In this document: one piece after another, positions 37,030 through 51,662 of the stretch | Layout: every line of letters starts with the position of its first letter | How positions within the stretch are numbered: the stretch's first letter is position 1 | Assembly (NCBI GenBank): GCA_000320545.1 | Contig: ADNK01000874.1 | Location: 72,501 to 136,500, forward strand | DNA from: Bigelowiella natans CCMP2755 | Lineage: Eukaryota; Cercozoa; Chlorarachniophyceae | Reading direction: 5' to 3' | DNA length: 64,000 nt | Notes under the pieces: model-generated | The model's database searches: none | What the model saw: only the letters and a program-made list of their open reading frames with translations | Told to the model about the DNA's origin: nothing | Position numbers and translations under genes: made by a program

Positions 37030-38969
37030 TCACAACTTAGAAGTAGGTTTTAAATTTCCAACAATATACTCTGAAGCATACTTCTCGACAACGTTTTTGT
37101 CATGAACCATATTGAATTCTTCTGAAGCATCTTTTCCCGCGAAAGTCATTATTGCCATCTTCCCGCCTGGGTGATCATTCATGAATTCTGTGCAATCCAA
37201 TACTTGGTTATTAACTACCACCCAACAGTCACTCTCGGAGTTGTGTGCAGACACTTCCTTCAACGTATAATCTTTCAACTCTGTCGACTTCTCCTCGGCT
37301 GGGGCAGCAGTAGGGGATCCTGATGGAGCTCCTGTGCTAACGCCATTTCCAGAAATCTGTACCGTAATGCTGGAACCGTCAGCCTGAGGAATTGTAATTG
37401 TCACGACTGAACCAGCAGCTGCAGGAGTATCCTCTTGCACTGTTTTCACGTACTCAACGACAGATTTGCCGGCCTTTCGGCCAAATACGACACATTCAAG
37501 TAAAGCAGAGCCTCCCAGACGATTACGTCCATGTACGCCACCTGCACATTCTCCAGCAGCATACAGTCCAGCAATGGGCTGTTTGTTATCCGCACGAAGT
37601 ACATTCGCTTTGTTGTCAATGTGAAGTCCTCCCATTGTGTAGTGTACGACTGGTGTCACAACGGCGACATGGAATTCATCGTTCAGAGTCCAGGGGGTTC
37701 CACGGTAAAAATCAGCTGGCTTTCCCCAAGGGTCACTGTCGTTCTTGAAAAATTGGTTGTATTTGTTGAAAGTGTTTTCCAAAGCAGATGGAGAAATTCC
37801 CATCTCTTTAGCCAACTCAGTTCCGTGGTTCACTTTCTTCATAACACCACGTCCGCAATAGTGAGCGCAATGCCAAGCAATGTTCTTCGAGCACTTGCTG
37901 TTAAGGACGAGTCGGTATGGACCCTTGTTGTGACTCCACATTTTGCCAGTAACGTAGTCACGGGTTCCAAGATCGTTGCAAAAACGATTACCTTCGCGAT
38001 CAAGTAGAATTCCCCCCTCTCCACGGAGAGCCCCTGCTGCGAGGAACAAAGTGCGCTCATTTGGAAGCTTTGGGTTCACCAGACCGGTTGGATGAACCTG
38101 GACATCATTAAGGCCAACAGCTCCACCTCCAATATCTTGAGCAATCATGATACCATCTCCTGTGCAGTGTTTGCCGTTGGTTGTAGGCAGCTTCTTATCA
38201 TACAAGTCCTTGCGCACCTTCTGAAGAAGAGATCCAGCTTCAAGGACACCTGCTCCATATCCTCCGGTAGCAATGACTACTGCTGTTCCCGTAACAGTCT
38301 TATTTCCTCCCTTCGTGGCGTACTGGACCCCAGTAACGCGACCAGATGTCGGGCATGTAAGCAGTTTGTTCACGCGTGCGCGGTTGATGAGATTATATTT
38401 CTCCGGCTGTTGCTTGCACAGATTTTCGTAAGCCTCAATCAAGGCATAGGTGATCTCCATACCAGGAAATTTACCTCCAGATGATGAGCGATGGGTTCTG
38501 GGAAAGGAATGCCCTCCTAGACGGCTGGTGGTATCCAAAGCTAGACCAAAACATTGCTGGATCCAATGAACTGCATCAGCACTTTCGTACGTAAGGACTT
38601 TCCCAAGCTCATACCATGCATTGGCAGGAAGATCTCCCTTTTTGATTCCAGTCGCGGACCGGACAGTATCCTCGTAGAAAATCTGAGGACTATCGGGAAC
38701 TCCATTTTTCTTTTGGCTATTACTTCCAGCTCCATTAATGCCGGATGTAGCTTTTGTGGAGTTTCCACCCAAAAATGCTTCCTTGTCGAGCAGTGTCACA
38801 TTGCACCCACCTTGGATGCATGTGTGTGCAGCGGATACTCCTGCAAGACCACCTCCGATGATAATGACCTGCAAAGAAAACAACTCGTCACCTTCCCAAG
38901 AATCATCAGTTTTTCTCCCTTAAGTTAGTTATCTCATCAAAATCATAGAGGACATACGTGTTTTGGCAT
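37030..38969 (-). CDS. Soluble fumarate reductase flavoprotein with cytochrome b5 domain and SKL tail
   Basis: Two exons: 38969-38958 (only MPKH) and 38868-37030, 616 residues. The FAD-binding Rossmann motif is at the amino terminus (VIIIGGGLAGVSAAH). The FAD/succinate family core follows: GGNSTKATSGINGAG, VQVHPTGLV, GEGGILLDREGNRFCNDLGT, RDYVTGKM and GLYAAGECAGGVHGRNRLGG. After a Pro/Ala linker comes a cytochrome b5 domain (YTLKEVSAHN, DCWVVVNNQVLD, NDHPGGKMAI with the heme His). By family it reduces fumarate to succinate, with electrons entering through the heme domain. The protein ends PTSKL, a textbook peroxisomal PTS1 signal, and no amino-terminal signal is visible, so a peroxisome-type location is inferred. 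An ORF beginning at 39138 overlaps exon 1 in another frame; the TGA ahead of MPKH and the splice phase support the start chosen here. Confidence 0.93.
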
Positions 38970-39717
38970 GCTGAAGAATATTCAAGTCCTGGGGAGGAGA
39001 AGGTTGAGTTTGAGACGAATACGCGTGTTCTAACACAGAGGGATTGGAAGATTGCGGCAAGCAAGAGCTTTGTGAGACTACACAAAACCTAGCGTGGGTA
39101 CGGCACCTTGAAACACCGCTCTTCTTCTTCCTCCACACAACACAACAACGCGGTTACGGCCGTACCCTTATTTAATTCCTCAACTTAAAATTGCGCTCTG
39201 GACCTTTTTGGGTCATATTTCCAAACTCTCAACGCCAAATCAAACGGTACCCCCCCTTCCACAAGTTTTCGGGATCCGTCACTAGCGGTGATTTCGGTTC
39301 TCATCCCCGTTAAAATCCGATATTGACAAGGAACTTGGATATTTTTGAAAGTTGCCCTGTCTACCCAGTCACAATAGCGTGAAATGAAGAAGATGCATAT
39401 CTGGGCCGAATAATTAATAAAATGTTGGCAGATATCACCGATAGATCTTTAATACGAGTACGACTGTATTATAAAAATAGATCTATCACAGTGACTTTGC
39501 CAACTGGGCAATGATATTTGCCCAGAAAGAGTAAGGTTCCCGGGGAACTCGTTCTGGCGACATCGCTGTGAACGCGTCCCCAAAGGAAACGCCAATTACA
39601 CCAATTTTGCTGGCGTTTTTTTTTTTACCCAGCTTAATAATAAGACATTTCAGGATTTGAATTATCCACCGATCACATAGAGTCTAGATCTACGAGTCGT
39701 AAGTCTTCTTACGCACG
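38970..39717. promoter_or_regulatory. Divergent promoter spacer, fumarate reductase / giant DUF3638 gene
   Basis: About 750 bp between divergent starts. It lacks long microsatellites and CTAG islands. It contains an inverted repeat at 39441-39488 (GATAGATCT and AGATCTATC arms, with shorter AATAC/GTATT complementarity inside). Confidence 0.55.
39441..39488. promoter_or_regulatory. Inverted repeat in the divergent promoter
   Basis: Nine-base perfect arms, GATAGATCT at 39441-39449 and AGATCTATC at 39480-39488. Inside them are TTAATAC and GTATTAT, so the stem could be longer. Its position suggests a protein-binding palindrome or hairpin; function is inferred only from location and symmetry. Confidence 0.4.
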
Positions 39718-40408
39718 ATGGGGGATAGAGAGAAAAAGCATGGCGAAATGTAAGTGGCAGTTCTGCAGACCATTCCTTTGCATTGCTTCCAAAAATAATG
39801 CATTTAATTTGATTGACGTCTATCCCTTTGTAGGCAAAACCCGCGCTACATGTTTGGGCAGCCAATGTGGAGAAACCGGGCATTCTCTGGCCTCTACGCA
39901 GATGTAATAGTAACTCTTACAATTCAAAGCGATGCTTACTGACAGTCTAACATTTATCGCAGCCGTATATCGAAGATACAGAACTGGAAGGAGGGTATGT
40001 TCGCACTTCACCGTGCAGGCGCAAATGCTAAACAATTTATCCACTACAGGTATCCTGAGGAATCAATACACGTCGTCGCAAAGATTCTGGATGACATAAA
40101 GACCAAGCTGAGGCGGGAAGAGCCCGAGTGGTTCAGTAAGATGTCGCAAACAGACCTGAAAGCTATGGAGAAAGCTGCTAAGATCTTTCAAGTGTCAGAT
40201 GAACTGACTAAGGGCTTTCCTCGAAAATTCGGCAGAGAAGTTGTTTCATGGATTGAGAGTTTTTTGGCAAAACTCAAAAAGCTCCGGACTGGAGACATGC
40301 TCGTGGTGAAGTCTACTTTATTGCCAGATTTTATGTTCCTTTTGCTCTGTGATTCTGGACTTTCACTGCAACACATGTGAATTTGTACGCATGAGCACAC
40401 AACAGTAT

Positions 40409-40443
<35 letters not shown>

Positions 40444-42230
40444 CATAAAGGGTATTGTCATCTGTGCACAAAAAAACATATTACGATCTGGGATACACTT
40501 TGAATCTTTGCAAGCATGCCTTTCAGTGAGCTTTTTCCCAGCAATAAATCTCTTATTATTCACAGGTTACTGGAGGTTGGAGGGCGGAGAAAGGTGGCCA
40601 CGCCATCATGTATATTGTGGAACGAACAGGAACATCGAAGGGGCGTTTCACTGTGTGCAATACAGGGCAGGGTAACTATTAGGACGCCTTGAAACTATTT
40701 CTGTTCCGATACTTATGATTTCATTTTTCATTTGAAAATTAGGCCTCGGATATCACCCTTCGTCGGCATCTGATCCACCAAAGATAAAGTTCAAGAATTC
40801 TATGTTTATAGACGATATTCCATGGGAGCGTCTTGGAGGGCCAGGTAGAAATTCAAAATAGATTCCGGAATCGGCCAATGGGCTAACGTTGAACATTCTC
40901 AGCATTCTGGATGTTCGCGCTACATCTCCGAACTGGTAAAAAAAACGTGGTAAACTCAACCTGTCCAACCTTATAATTACATGTATATGCTTAGACTTCC
41001 ACCCGGATCATAAGGGACAGGATCTGTAAGAAATTTGAATATATTACTGTACCACACCATCTGATCGTCATTGTTACAGATTCTACAAGAATCTCCTTCC
41101 ATATCTGGCATGTGAGCCTCTGGCTGTTAGTTTAAAGAAAACGTTTGACGATCCCATCTGTGACTGGAGATCTCCTCAGAGGTGATCTACATACCTTCAA
41201 ATTGAAATATTGAATTTAGGAAACCCACCAATAGTCATGCAGATAACATAGTCAACAAGACCTGTTCCACATGTACTGATATTTTCATTGTTATATCGAT
41301 GCTCAGATCGGGAACCTGCTATTTTAAATGCGTGATGGAAGCTGTCCACTATACGCACCGAAGATTGGGAATGTCTTCTGACGGTTCCAAGATAGTATCG
41401 TCTATGATTCGCTACTGTAAGCAAATGAAAGCCTGAGGAAACCCAAGCAGTACTTGATACTATATTTGGTGCAATCAGGGGTTGCGAAGTGGACACTTTC
41501 AGATTTAAGGCAAGCTCCTAGCATAAAGGAGAGCGACAGATGTCTGGTAAGGATTGGCGCAGAACAATTAGCTTATTCCGTCTCTAAGTTAAATTCTATG
41601 GGAGATGCTGTTCTGAGGACGGTGAAGAATCTAGCCGAAGATGTTATAGCTACTGTCAACAGCAAAAAGAACCTGGTAGCTTCTACACATTCCAGATCCA
41701 AAATGATGCTTTCGAATATTACTCCGGATGTTTTTTAAAAAATTGTGATAGGATTCTTTCGTCAGTCTTGCTAGGAAAATATGATATCTGCGGACACATC
41801 TGATTCACTGATTAATTTCTTCCTCCCCACCCCTTGTATTTTAATCGGTGGTGTTGTCCACGCATGCTTCCATCTATACTCAAGGATGAAGATAGTCTGC
41901 ACCCACCGCCGTTGATTTCTTTAGGAAATGGCAAGCATGAATACGAAGATTTCTCTGGATTTGAGAGAATACTACGTGTCACCACCCCAGGCATGGGCCC
42001 CAAAAAACTTCCAAGGGAATTTGTTTCTGTTTTATTCGACAGGCTACCAAAGAAGGTCTGGTTCGCATACTTTCCAGCTTCTTGATGGAAAAGTGTCACC
42101 GCCTATTTTTCAATTGCACATCATCCTCCATCCATGTCGTTCAAAGCGAAGATTTCGATTTTGCAAGCCCATAGTGTTAAGTATAGTGACCATGTTGCTA
42201 TTTTCTTTCATCTTTTTCGCATACGAAAAT

Positions 42231-42270
<40 letters not shown>

Positions 42271-45200
42271 ATTGGTGAGTATTGAGAAATTTATGTGGAA
42301 GGATTAAAAATTGGCGAACATCTTACTTTAGGTGGAGGATTTTGAGAGCATGTTAAATGCGCTCCGAATTTGCAACGAGTTGTGCTTGCAGTTGACGAAT
42401 CAAGAGAGTATCAAACATCCTAAAATACTACAAATGGCATTGATTCAACATGTAGTCACAGAATTGGTGCCTATTCCTCAACCCCCCAGCAGTATTGTCG
42501 ATAAATCGTTGAAGGGATGTAGTAATAACCCTTTGCGACCCACTCGACGCTGCTTGTGGGATCAACCGATGAAATTGGAAACAAAACGTGAGATTCTATT
42601 TCTGACGCACAAACTAGCCGAGCATTTTGCAACTGCAAGTCTTTCTGTATTGTCTTCAAGCTCACTCGATGGAGCTCGAATAGTCGTTACGACATGTTTA
42701 TGGGCATACATGGATGTTATGTTCAGAACTATTCCCTCTGACGAGTCTTCGGTTGTGTTCGACGTTATCCATGACGAGAAAAATAGATACACTTTATCTG
42801 TCAACGGGATGCAGAATATTCGAAATTTTGAAAGTTATTTGATGTGTATGCCAAGGCTCGCGCTTGCTCAATCAGCAGTACGGGAATACTTTGAGGCAGT
42901 CAGCGAACATGATCGAAAACTTCAGAGGTCACTTAAAGAATCTTTGTAGAAACTGGTTAGTTGATCCAAAGTAATATTCCGTGCATTGTTTACTTTGGGC
43001 AGGCGTCCTATCAAAGGAATTGAAATGGGAATTGAATTGGTGACGCGGATTATGAAGGAGCTGGGTATGGATGTGTCAGATTCCAAGGAAGTCCTACAGC
43101 AATATGCAGTGTGCATCAAAGAGGACCCCGAAGATCCAGAAAAACTTAGGCACATACCCGGTACTCTGATGTATGACTATCCTGAATTAAGGATATTGCG
43201 AGACCTTCCTTTGGTTCTCAAAAGGGCAAACTACCACCCAACGGGGGGCCTGCTACGATTGGAAAGAGATGCAGCGGAGATAGTTCATAAAATTGATAAA
43301 GGCAAAGTTAAGTCATCTATACCAGGCTTGGATCAGATTGGTACTCCGCCTACCCGACGTGGTAGTAAGGCTGACGTCGCTTATTACATCAAGAGAACAG
43401 AGGGGGTTAAGAAGTGCGAAACAGAGGATGATGTTCTTTACACAAGGGATCTTCCCACCTTCGAAAACAAGATCTTTGGGCAAGATTGCGAGTTACTGCT
43501 ATCATATTTGACGGTTCCGTATATGAGGATCCCCTTGGTGTTGGGCTTCTTTTCGACGCCTGAACGTGTACGTGCGCTTCAAGTACCTGAGTTACGAGAC
43601 CTGCTTGAATCAGTAGTGTTTGAGCCAGGAAGATGGATCTCTCCTAAAAATTCAGCAAATGTATTATTTTACTACGAATGAGAGAGATGGTCATATGATG
43701 CTTATACCACCTTTAAACTTGTTTTCAGGTCCCCACAGCTGTCCCAGCAAACCCAATTGAAATAGGAACATCCAACGGATTGCTGCTGAGCGAGCTCTCA
43801 CGTTCTCCAAGACATGTGACAGGCTCATTAGTCCGACTCCTCCGTCTTGCCGCTGATGCACGCGACGGAAAATATAACTCAAACGGTGCACTTATTCTAT
43901 ACTTTGCAACGCGCATGGCTGCAAGGATCGAAGGCTTCATGCAGTACCTAATAAATTTATCTGAGACGTTCAAATTTGGACGAAAGAAAAAAAGGAGTAG
44001 GGGTGTTGTCGCTGCTGTAGCTTCGAATATATGGAGTGAGTGCGAAAAATCATGTCTCCAACTTCTCGGGTACGTTTCTCTCGCATTCACGTGTATTTTT
44101 CCATCTCATGAAGTACAACATAGTAACTTTTCTGTTTACACAGACTAACACAAATCTACCAATCTTTTAAGTTTCATGAAATTACAAAGCAGCTCACCGA
44201 CATCTTGCTGCATTGCTTCCGATTCATGATTAATATAAGCCCTTCATGTAGGTATTGCATGGATTGTCCAACAGAGGATGCCGACCCAGAAGAACCCATT
44301 GAAGAAGACACACAAGAAGTAAAGGCCCTCAAAGAGGCTAGGGAGGAGTTGCGAGAAGCTTATGAGACTCTTGATATTTACGAAACTCTCTCCAAATGGG
44401 CGGAAAAAGCTATTAGTGCTAAGCAGTGGATAGCAGGAAATCGTTGCCAAGTGCATATCGCACTGCTATATGCTCATATGTCAACGGCCGAGTACGTAGA
44501 AAATCCTGAACATTTGAAGAGATTTCTTGCCTCATCTTTCTATGTCCTCACACGGCACACATTTGGCGCTCGTTCGGAGGACAACGAAGAAATTGATTTC
44601 CCTGAAAGCGAGTTTTTCTACGTTCTTCAGCAGCAGAGGCTTACCATTCTCAGCTCGTTTCAAAGCATTGCAGGACAGAGTGCTGGTTTGCAGGTACACA
44701 AAGACTTGAACGAAGTTTTGAACCACGTTCTTGAAACAGTTCTCGAAGTGAGCGGCGAGAACGAAGAGAAATTGGAAGATGAAGAAGAAGAAAAACCACA
44801 GAGACAACTTGTTGCCGACAGCAAAAAAACTAATGAACCAAGCCGCAGATGGGTACAGGGCCGTAGAAATGCCAGAGCTATTGGTGATGACAGCAAGGGT
44901 GAATCAGAATCCAGAGGAGATGGGCGATTTTGTGCTGAAACTGTGTCCTCAGATGGCAAAGTGCTTTCACAAACGGAAGTTTTGGATTTGATGTGCTGGC
45001 AACTTACTGTTGGGGCCGAAAATTTGCGTGCTGTTGACAAAGAGATAGTAGCACATACGGATGGAGATTTTCAGACCGTGTTTGGTAAAGCAACTCTACA
45101 ATGTGCGGAGAAGGAAGTTGCTAAATTTTGCACAACTCTCGCCATTATTGGCAGAAAAGAGGGCGAGTAAGTGTAAAATTATTCAAATACATTGTTTACT

Positions 45201-48200
45201 GTAGTAATAAGTATGTTATGATTTTTATGTAGGTACGAATTGAAGCATTGGGCTAAGGATGAAAGTGGATGTAAAGAACTTCCGTGGATGAAAAGACCTT
45301 ACACTCAGGGTACGGTAAAAAAACATGAGAAGTGGGTCTTAGACGTATTCCCCCCCTGTGAAGCAAGAAGGGGTGTTTGGAACATACATTACAAGCCTGG
45401 AAAGAGCGGGGGCGTGTCCCAGTGGTTCATGCCGATCAAACCGCTGGCAAAGGATGCAAACATTTGCCTTCTAACAGGGCAGCATGCGTTTACATATCGC
45501 GGTGAGAGTGTTAAGATCCTGCGAGAAGCCTTATTGCACAAAAGCTCAGGACTGGTGGAAATCTTTGCTGTATTCAAAAGCGGTAGGCGAGAGCGAAAAA
45601 CCCTATGCTGGGCATCCGATGGACGCAGATGCTTAGGTTTGAACAACACCTTAACTGCGGGTATGTTTAACTCGAACGAGCGCGGCACATATTGGCCTAC
45701 AGAGCTTCGTTATGAATCTGGAAACAAAAACCATTGTATTCCATATTTCAAAACTACCTCAATCACAATAAAGCGTTTGCTGAAGAATAAGGCCTCTGAA
45801 GGTTGGGAGCAATATATTCCAGCCAGGAATTTGAGGGGTTTACTACCAGATGCACTTGTAGAGAGTTATCGCTTCTGGCAGGTGAGCAGCGACGACTTAG
45901 TTGGGGAGATGATTGGGCGCCAAGGGGAGTACAAGATTTATGTTAAAATGATGAGGCAACTCGGAAAAAATGGAGATGCGGCGCTCTACGATGAGAAGGA
46001 AAGAGTAGTCCTCGGCTGCGGTGCAAGGATTATGAGAATACCGATCAATGATGACGGCAAGGACCCGACAATCAAGAAAATGACTCTCTTGGATATTCAA
46101 AAAGCTCCTAAAGATTCACCTTTACACTCCATTCAGGAAGTATTGTGCCAGATCGAAAGTTTGTCACATATTTTAGTTTGGACCTATGAAGAAGTAAAGG
46201 AAGGATCTGAGTGTAAAATTGATTTAATCGAATTACCACGAATGGAATTGACATTCCGTATCGATGATTACGGTGATGGCCCTCGTCTCTACAGTGTAGA
46301 TTTGGGCAACAAGTTTGTATCAAATTATCGTTCAGAACTCTCAAATCAGATGGTTAACCGTATCCCTCATGCCTTGATTCTGGAGGATTCTTCCCAAAAA
46401 CGATCTTTGCTGGTACCGAACATTAAGTTCATGAGACCATGCGTCAAAGGCCAGCCTTTCAGCTCTCAAGTATATGCCAATCCTTACGATTGGGAATGGA
46501 ATAAGACGAGAAAGATGCCGTATTTTCTATACAGAATCCACACTTCTGAGTCCTTCCTCTACACAACAACACTTTCCTCTAATTTATATCTTTTGGCTCT
46601 CCGATTTGCCAATCGTGAGTATCACCGTGCGTTTGCTCTATCCGAATCGTTGGTGGTGGATGGCAGTCTAACGAAAGAGGAAAAGCTCATTATCACAGTG
46701 ATTGAAAGCTTCAAGGATCCCCACCCAAATGCTCATGCTGTGCGCCTGAAAATCAAGTGTGGCTTGTCGTCGCAATTTGAGCTCAAGGAAGGAGATGTTC
46801 TTGGTTACATCTCAAAGCGCTCGCACATATCGGCCAACTGCAGACTCACCCTTGAGGATGAACAACTAGTGATGCGTGGTGGGAAGACAGCACAAGTTAC
46901 AAACAGATCTGCATATCTTGCTGCCTTAGAGCGAAAGGGAAGGACTGTGGGGCAGAGTAGCAGTTCGTGGCCAACTGGCACCGGTAATTGGACTGTTGTT
47001 CCTCAACTTGCTACCTGGGAGGAGAGAAAGACTCTCACATATTCCGAATCCAGCAAACTTCAAAAAGAAAAACTCGACTACAAAGCAATTACAGGCAACT
47101 TGGAGGATGAGGTTCTTGTTGATACTATCCACAGTCTATGGGGCATGTCATTGGATGGTTCAGATAATTTTCAAAAGGGGTGGTTGTTTCTTTACACTCT
47201 TTTGATTCAAGAGACAGGCTGTAGTATTGCTGGTGTTGAATGCGGCCATGCCGTTGCGGGTCTGCTGTACTCCCTTTCACTTACGATGCAACCGAAAACG
47301 AGCAACACATTCCTTGGATATCCGAAAAAAATAATCGGATTATTGTGCGCTTTAAGAGCGGGAGACTGCGTAGGAACAAATTGGTCCGAAAATGCGAAGG
47401 AAATCCAGGACCCCAAACATCCTCTAGATAAGAAAAAAAAAATCACCCCGATATACATGGGAGTGGAAAGTACTCCTCCTAGATTTCTCTGCCGATCATT
47501 TAAAGGAGCCATGCGTTATTCATCTCCGCTCAGTACGTTCAAATATTACACGAACCAGCAGGAAAAAATGGATTCAAATTCTCCTGTGTGGCAGCTGTTA
47601 TGGAGGGTCCTCAGATGGACAAGTAAAATGCAAGGGAGAGGCAAATTTCCTAACTTTAAACGACTGTCTTCGCCTTCAGCACGTGTTTCTGTTCCAGCGT
47701 ACGCGACTGTAAGTGTCACGTGGAACCCAAGAGAATGGGCTTCACCTCATTTAGTAAATTGTCAGCTTGGTCTCAGGCAAATTCCATCACAGATACGAAT
47801 TAATTCCCAAATCACTGTCGATTCTAAGGAATTTCAGGCGTTCGCAACAAAGCCGTTGGGCGACCAAGTTGATCTAAAAAAATATACTGATCTCTCTTCT
47901 GGAAAGAAAAATTATCTGAAGGAAATGCCATTCAATATCGAAAGTGATTCACGTGCTAAGAATCGACTTGCACAGGGCATGCTAACTCGCATAACAACAG
48001 ATATCAACATGTACGCCAAAAAAATGAAAGTCTCTCGTGCACTAAAGATAGCTACGATGCCGGACCAACAGATGGAGAAATTTGCAAAGGGCAGAGGCAA
48101 TCCCTCAAAGGCGATCGGACTGCTGAAAGAACTTCGCTCTGATTTGGTGAAAGCGAGGGCTGAAGACCGCGAGACTGTCAACGCAGCAATTTCAGAACTT

Positions 48201-48752
48201 TTAACACTTGCGAATAAGATTGATACTGAATCCAAGGGAGGCACTGGCATCAATTCTGTCGGTAGTCGTCTGCGGTTTTCATTGCGTCAGTTGTGTGAAA
48301 GCGAGGTCAAAATAACCATTCATTACCTCGTCGGATCCGTTATCTCAGCGAGGTATATGAAAGATGTACAAGCTCTCAATCCTTATCTCTCCCAATCAAA
48401 AGTAGAGAGACTAATGCATATTGTCACGGTATTAATGCTATACACTTGCCGAATAGACCAAACAAATTGGGCATTGGAAGGATTAGAATCTCTCGTCTAT
48501 AAGCTTTCGAAATGTAAAAATGGTGGTTCTTCTCGGCCTGGTGCTGCGGAATTGATTAAAGAAGCAGATGGCCTAGCAATGAAGATATCAAATGCACGTC
48601 ATTACTTTCAAATCAAGAAGGAATTGAATAGTCAAATCAGGATGAACGCGGATGATACATACGCCGCTAATGTAGCGTTGCAAGAGAAAGGGAAGGCTCG
48701 GCAATACTTTGATCCAAGGTACACACACACGCACAAAGACAGACAGACAGAC

Positions 48753-48799
<47 letters not shown>

Positions 48800-51615
48800 G
48801 GTGGGGAGGGGGCATGGGGGGAGAAAGAGACGGTATCCCTCTACTCTGATGCTGAATGAATAATCTATTTTTACCTACTACCTCTTCAGATACTTAGTCT
48901 CAGAGTATGCACTCGGTTTCCTCTTGCGTAAAAAGCAAGTGCGTTTAATTCGCACGTTCATGGAATACGAAGGGAACAAGAAAAGCCGCGTTGAGCAGAT
49001 GATCATGGGAGCCGGAAAAACTACCGTTGTGGGCCCAATGCTAGCGCTAATGTGTGCGGATGGTCATCGGTTTGTCATCCAGATCGTACCGATTGCTTTG
49101 CTCGAAATGTCTCGAGCAGTTATGCGAGAGCGTTTCTCTGTCATTATCCGAAAACCCATTATGACGCTTTCATTCACAAGAACTGCACGCAAATATGACG
49201 ACCAGATCGCATATTACGATGGCATTTTTAATAAGCTTTCCACTTGTGTCAAAATGCATGGCGTGTGTTGCTCCACCCCAACTTCAGTAAAATCAGTCAT
49301 GATAAAGTACGTGGAACACCTATACAACTGCGGTATCAACCCTTCGAATGATAAAGTAGCTCAGAACTCCCGACAATTGGCAAGTTCCCTGAAGCGTATA
49401 GTCCAATTATTTCGGACAGGGGTTACGATTATGGATGAAGTTGATATGGTGCTGCATCCATTAAGGAGTGAGCTCAACTTTCCAATAGGCGCAAGAGAGC
49501 CCATTGACTTTCTGAACAAAGGATATCGATATAAACTACCCATGTTCCTTTTCGACGCCTTTCTTTACGCTCAGCATGGCCAAACTAAGTACGTTCCTTC
49601 GTTCAACAATTCAACCCAATACAAGTCAATTCTAGACAAAATTATGGCGGCCGTAAAGGAAGGGTGTAGTGATGAGAACTCCGCCTTTCAGCAGTCACCA
49701 CATCTTGTGTTGCTGAATAATGATTACTACATGACTGCAATAAGACCTCTTTTGGCCGAATGGATGTTATTATGGTTAGAAGAACAGCATTTTCATGGTC
49801 TTGAGAAGAAGCACACTCTCATATACATTATTCATGGCCCGCAGCAACGCAAGGACATCGCAGATCTTGCGAGATCGTCTGTCAAAGGTGTGTATATGAA
49901 AATGCTCAATCTCACGCACGACTGGTTGAACATAATGGGGCCACATTGCCTCTCCATGATAAATCGTGTGAAATTTGGCATTCTTACAACGTCTGACGTG
50001 GACCGCTTGACTACGCTTTATAAGAACTGCTCTATGACCCTTTCAAGAAAGTTATGCGCGGTTCCATTCGTCGGCAAGGATGTACCATCGAGATCTTCAG
50101 AGTTTGCACATCCTGATATCATCATTGGTCTGACAATATTAGCTTATCGCTACGACGGCCTTAGGAGGACGAACTTCGACAGTATGATACAGTGTTTGCG
50201 GCAGGAGATGAAAAATGAAGCTGGTGGCCGCAACCTAGAAGATACAGATTCGTCGAGAAGGTTTGTGAGATGGATAGAGCTAGCAGGAGCACGTGTACGC
50301 GGACATGACGATAAGAAAGATTATGAAAAGGGGCAAATCATTGCTTTGAAGAAGATTCTCAAGAACGGAAGCCCTGATGGATCAATTCCACCAGAGATAA
50401 CTTGGAATCGTTGGCAAATTCTCGACATAGTACACGAGAAGAAGAAGCAGAAAAATAGAAACAAAGCAAAGATGCGGGGGTACATTCGCTGCAAACGTAT
50501 TGGTCCTATGAACCTCTCCAAATCCTCTGGACTCCAAGTTCAGCGAGATTTCGACATAGAAAATCTTGACGAGCTCAATGTCGTCGTCCCGTTGCACCTG
50601 TTAGATGTGCTTGATGAAGAGGTTTTGAGGACGCTTTTTACACTATTCGGGTCGCTACCACAAACAGTTGATTGGTTTCTTGACGTGTTGACGTTTACAA
50701 GAGTCTTGAGAGCTCAGCAGATCAAACTAAGTGCTTGTGGGCAGGAGCTTGGTGGTGACATGCTGTTTCAGACCCGCATGGGATTCTCAGGAACACCGAG
50801 TGACCTCGTTCCATTAGAATTATCGTGTGGATTTGAGAGAGGAGCTGATGCACAAATGCTTTACAACTTGACGTCGCCCTTGGTAATGGAAAGAATAGTG
50901 GATTTGCCAAAGAAGTGGACTGTTATGAAACTACTCAAAGGTCATTTTCCATCATCTTTTTGTATAATCAGACTATTCTTTTACAATATCATTTGACCGA
51001 ATTGAAAATCAAAGGTGCTTCCGTTCATTTTTGTTCAATGCATAAATGTTAGGCATCAGAGAGCAAAATCCACCATGCAGCGCTCTAATCGATACAGGGG
51101 CTTTGATTACTGGATATTCCAATGAGGAAGTGGCAAGAATCCTCCTACAGGATAGTAAGGGCCTTGTAGGAATGGACGGTGTAGTATTCTTGGATGAATT
51201 CGATCGCAAGATGGTTCTCGTTCGTCGCACCGGTCAAGTAGTAGGTCTCAAGCAAAGTGGAATGAATAAATCCCGCAGGTTTTCGTTCTACGACCAAGTT
51301 CACACAACAGGAATGGACATCAAGCAGGCTCTCAATGCACGGGCAATTATTACTCTTGGAAAGGACATGAGCTTCCGAGATTACGCACAGGGAGCGTACA
51401 GAATGAGAGGGATTGGCAAAGTGAGTGGTGGTGGTGATGGTGGGAAGATAGAATGTAGGAGAGTGCTGGGAAGAGGGGCAAGCGTCTAAGTTTTTTAATC
51501 AACAATGTTCCTTCAACTTTACGCTCCCACTGATTTGGCAAATATGTCGAATAAAATCATAATTTCTCACTTAATCTGTCATTTTTTTAACACAGTAAAT
51601 GCAACCATAATATTA

Positions 51616-51662
<47 letters not shown>

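Noticed and set aside
37398-38484. Plus-strand ORFs of 116-158 codons across the fumarate reductase gene
   Set aside because: Antisense shadows of a strongly conserved flavoprotein exon.
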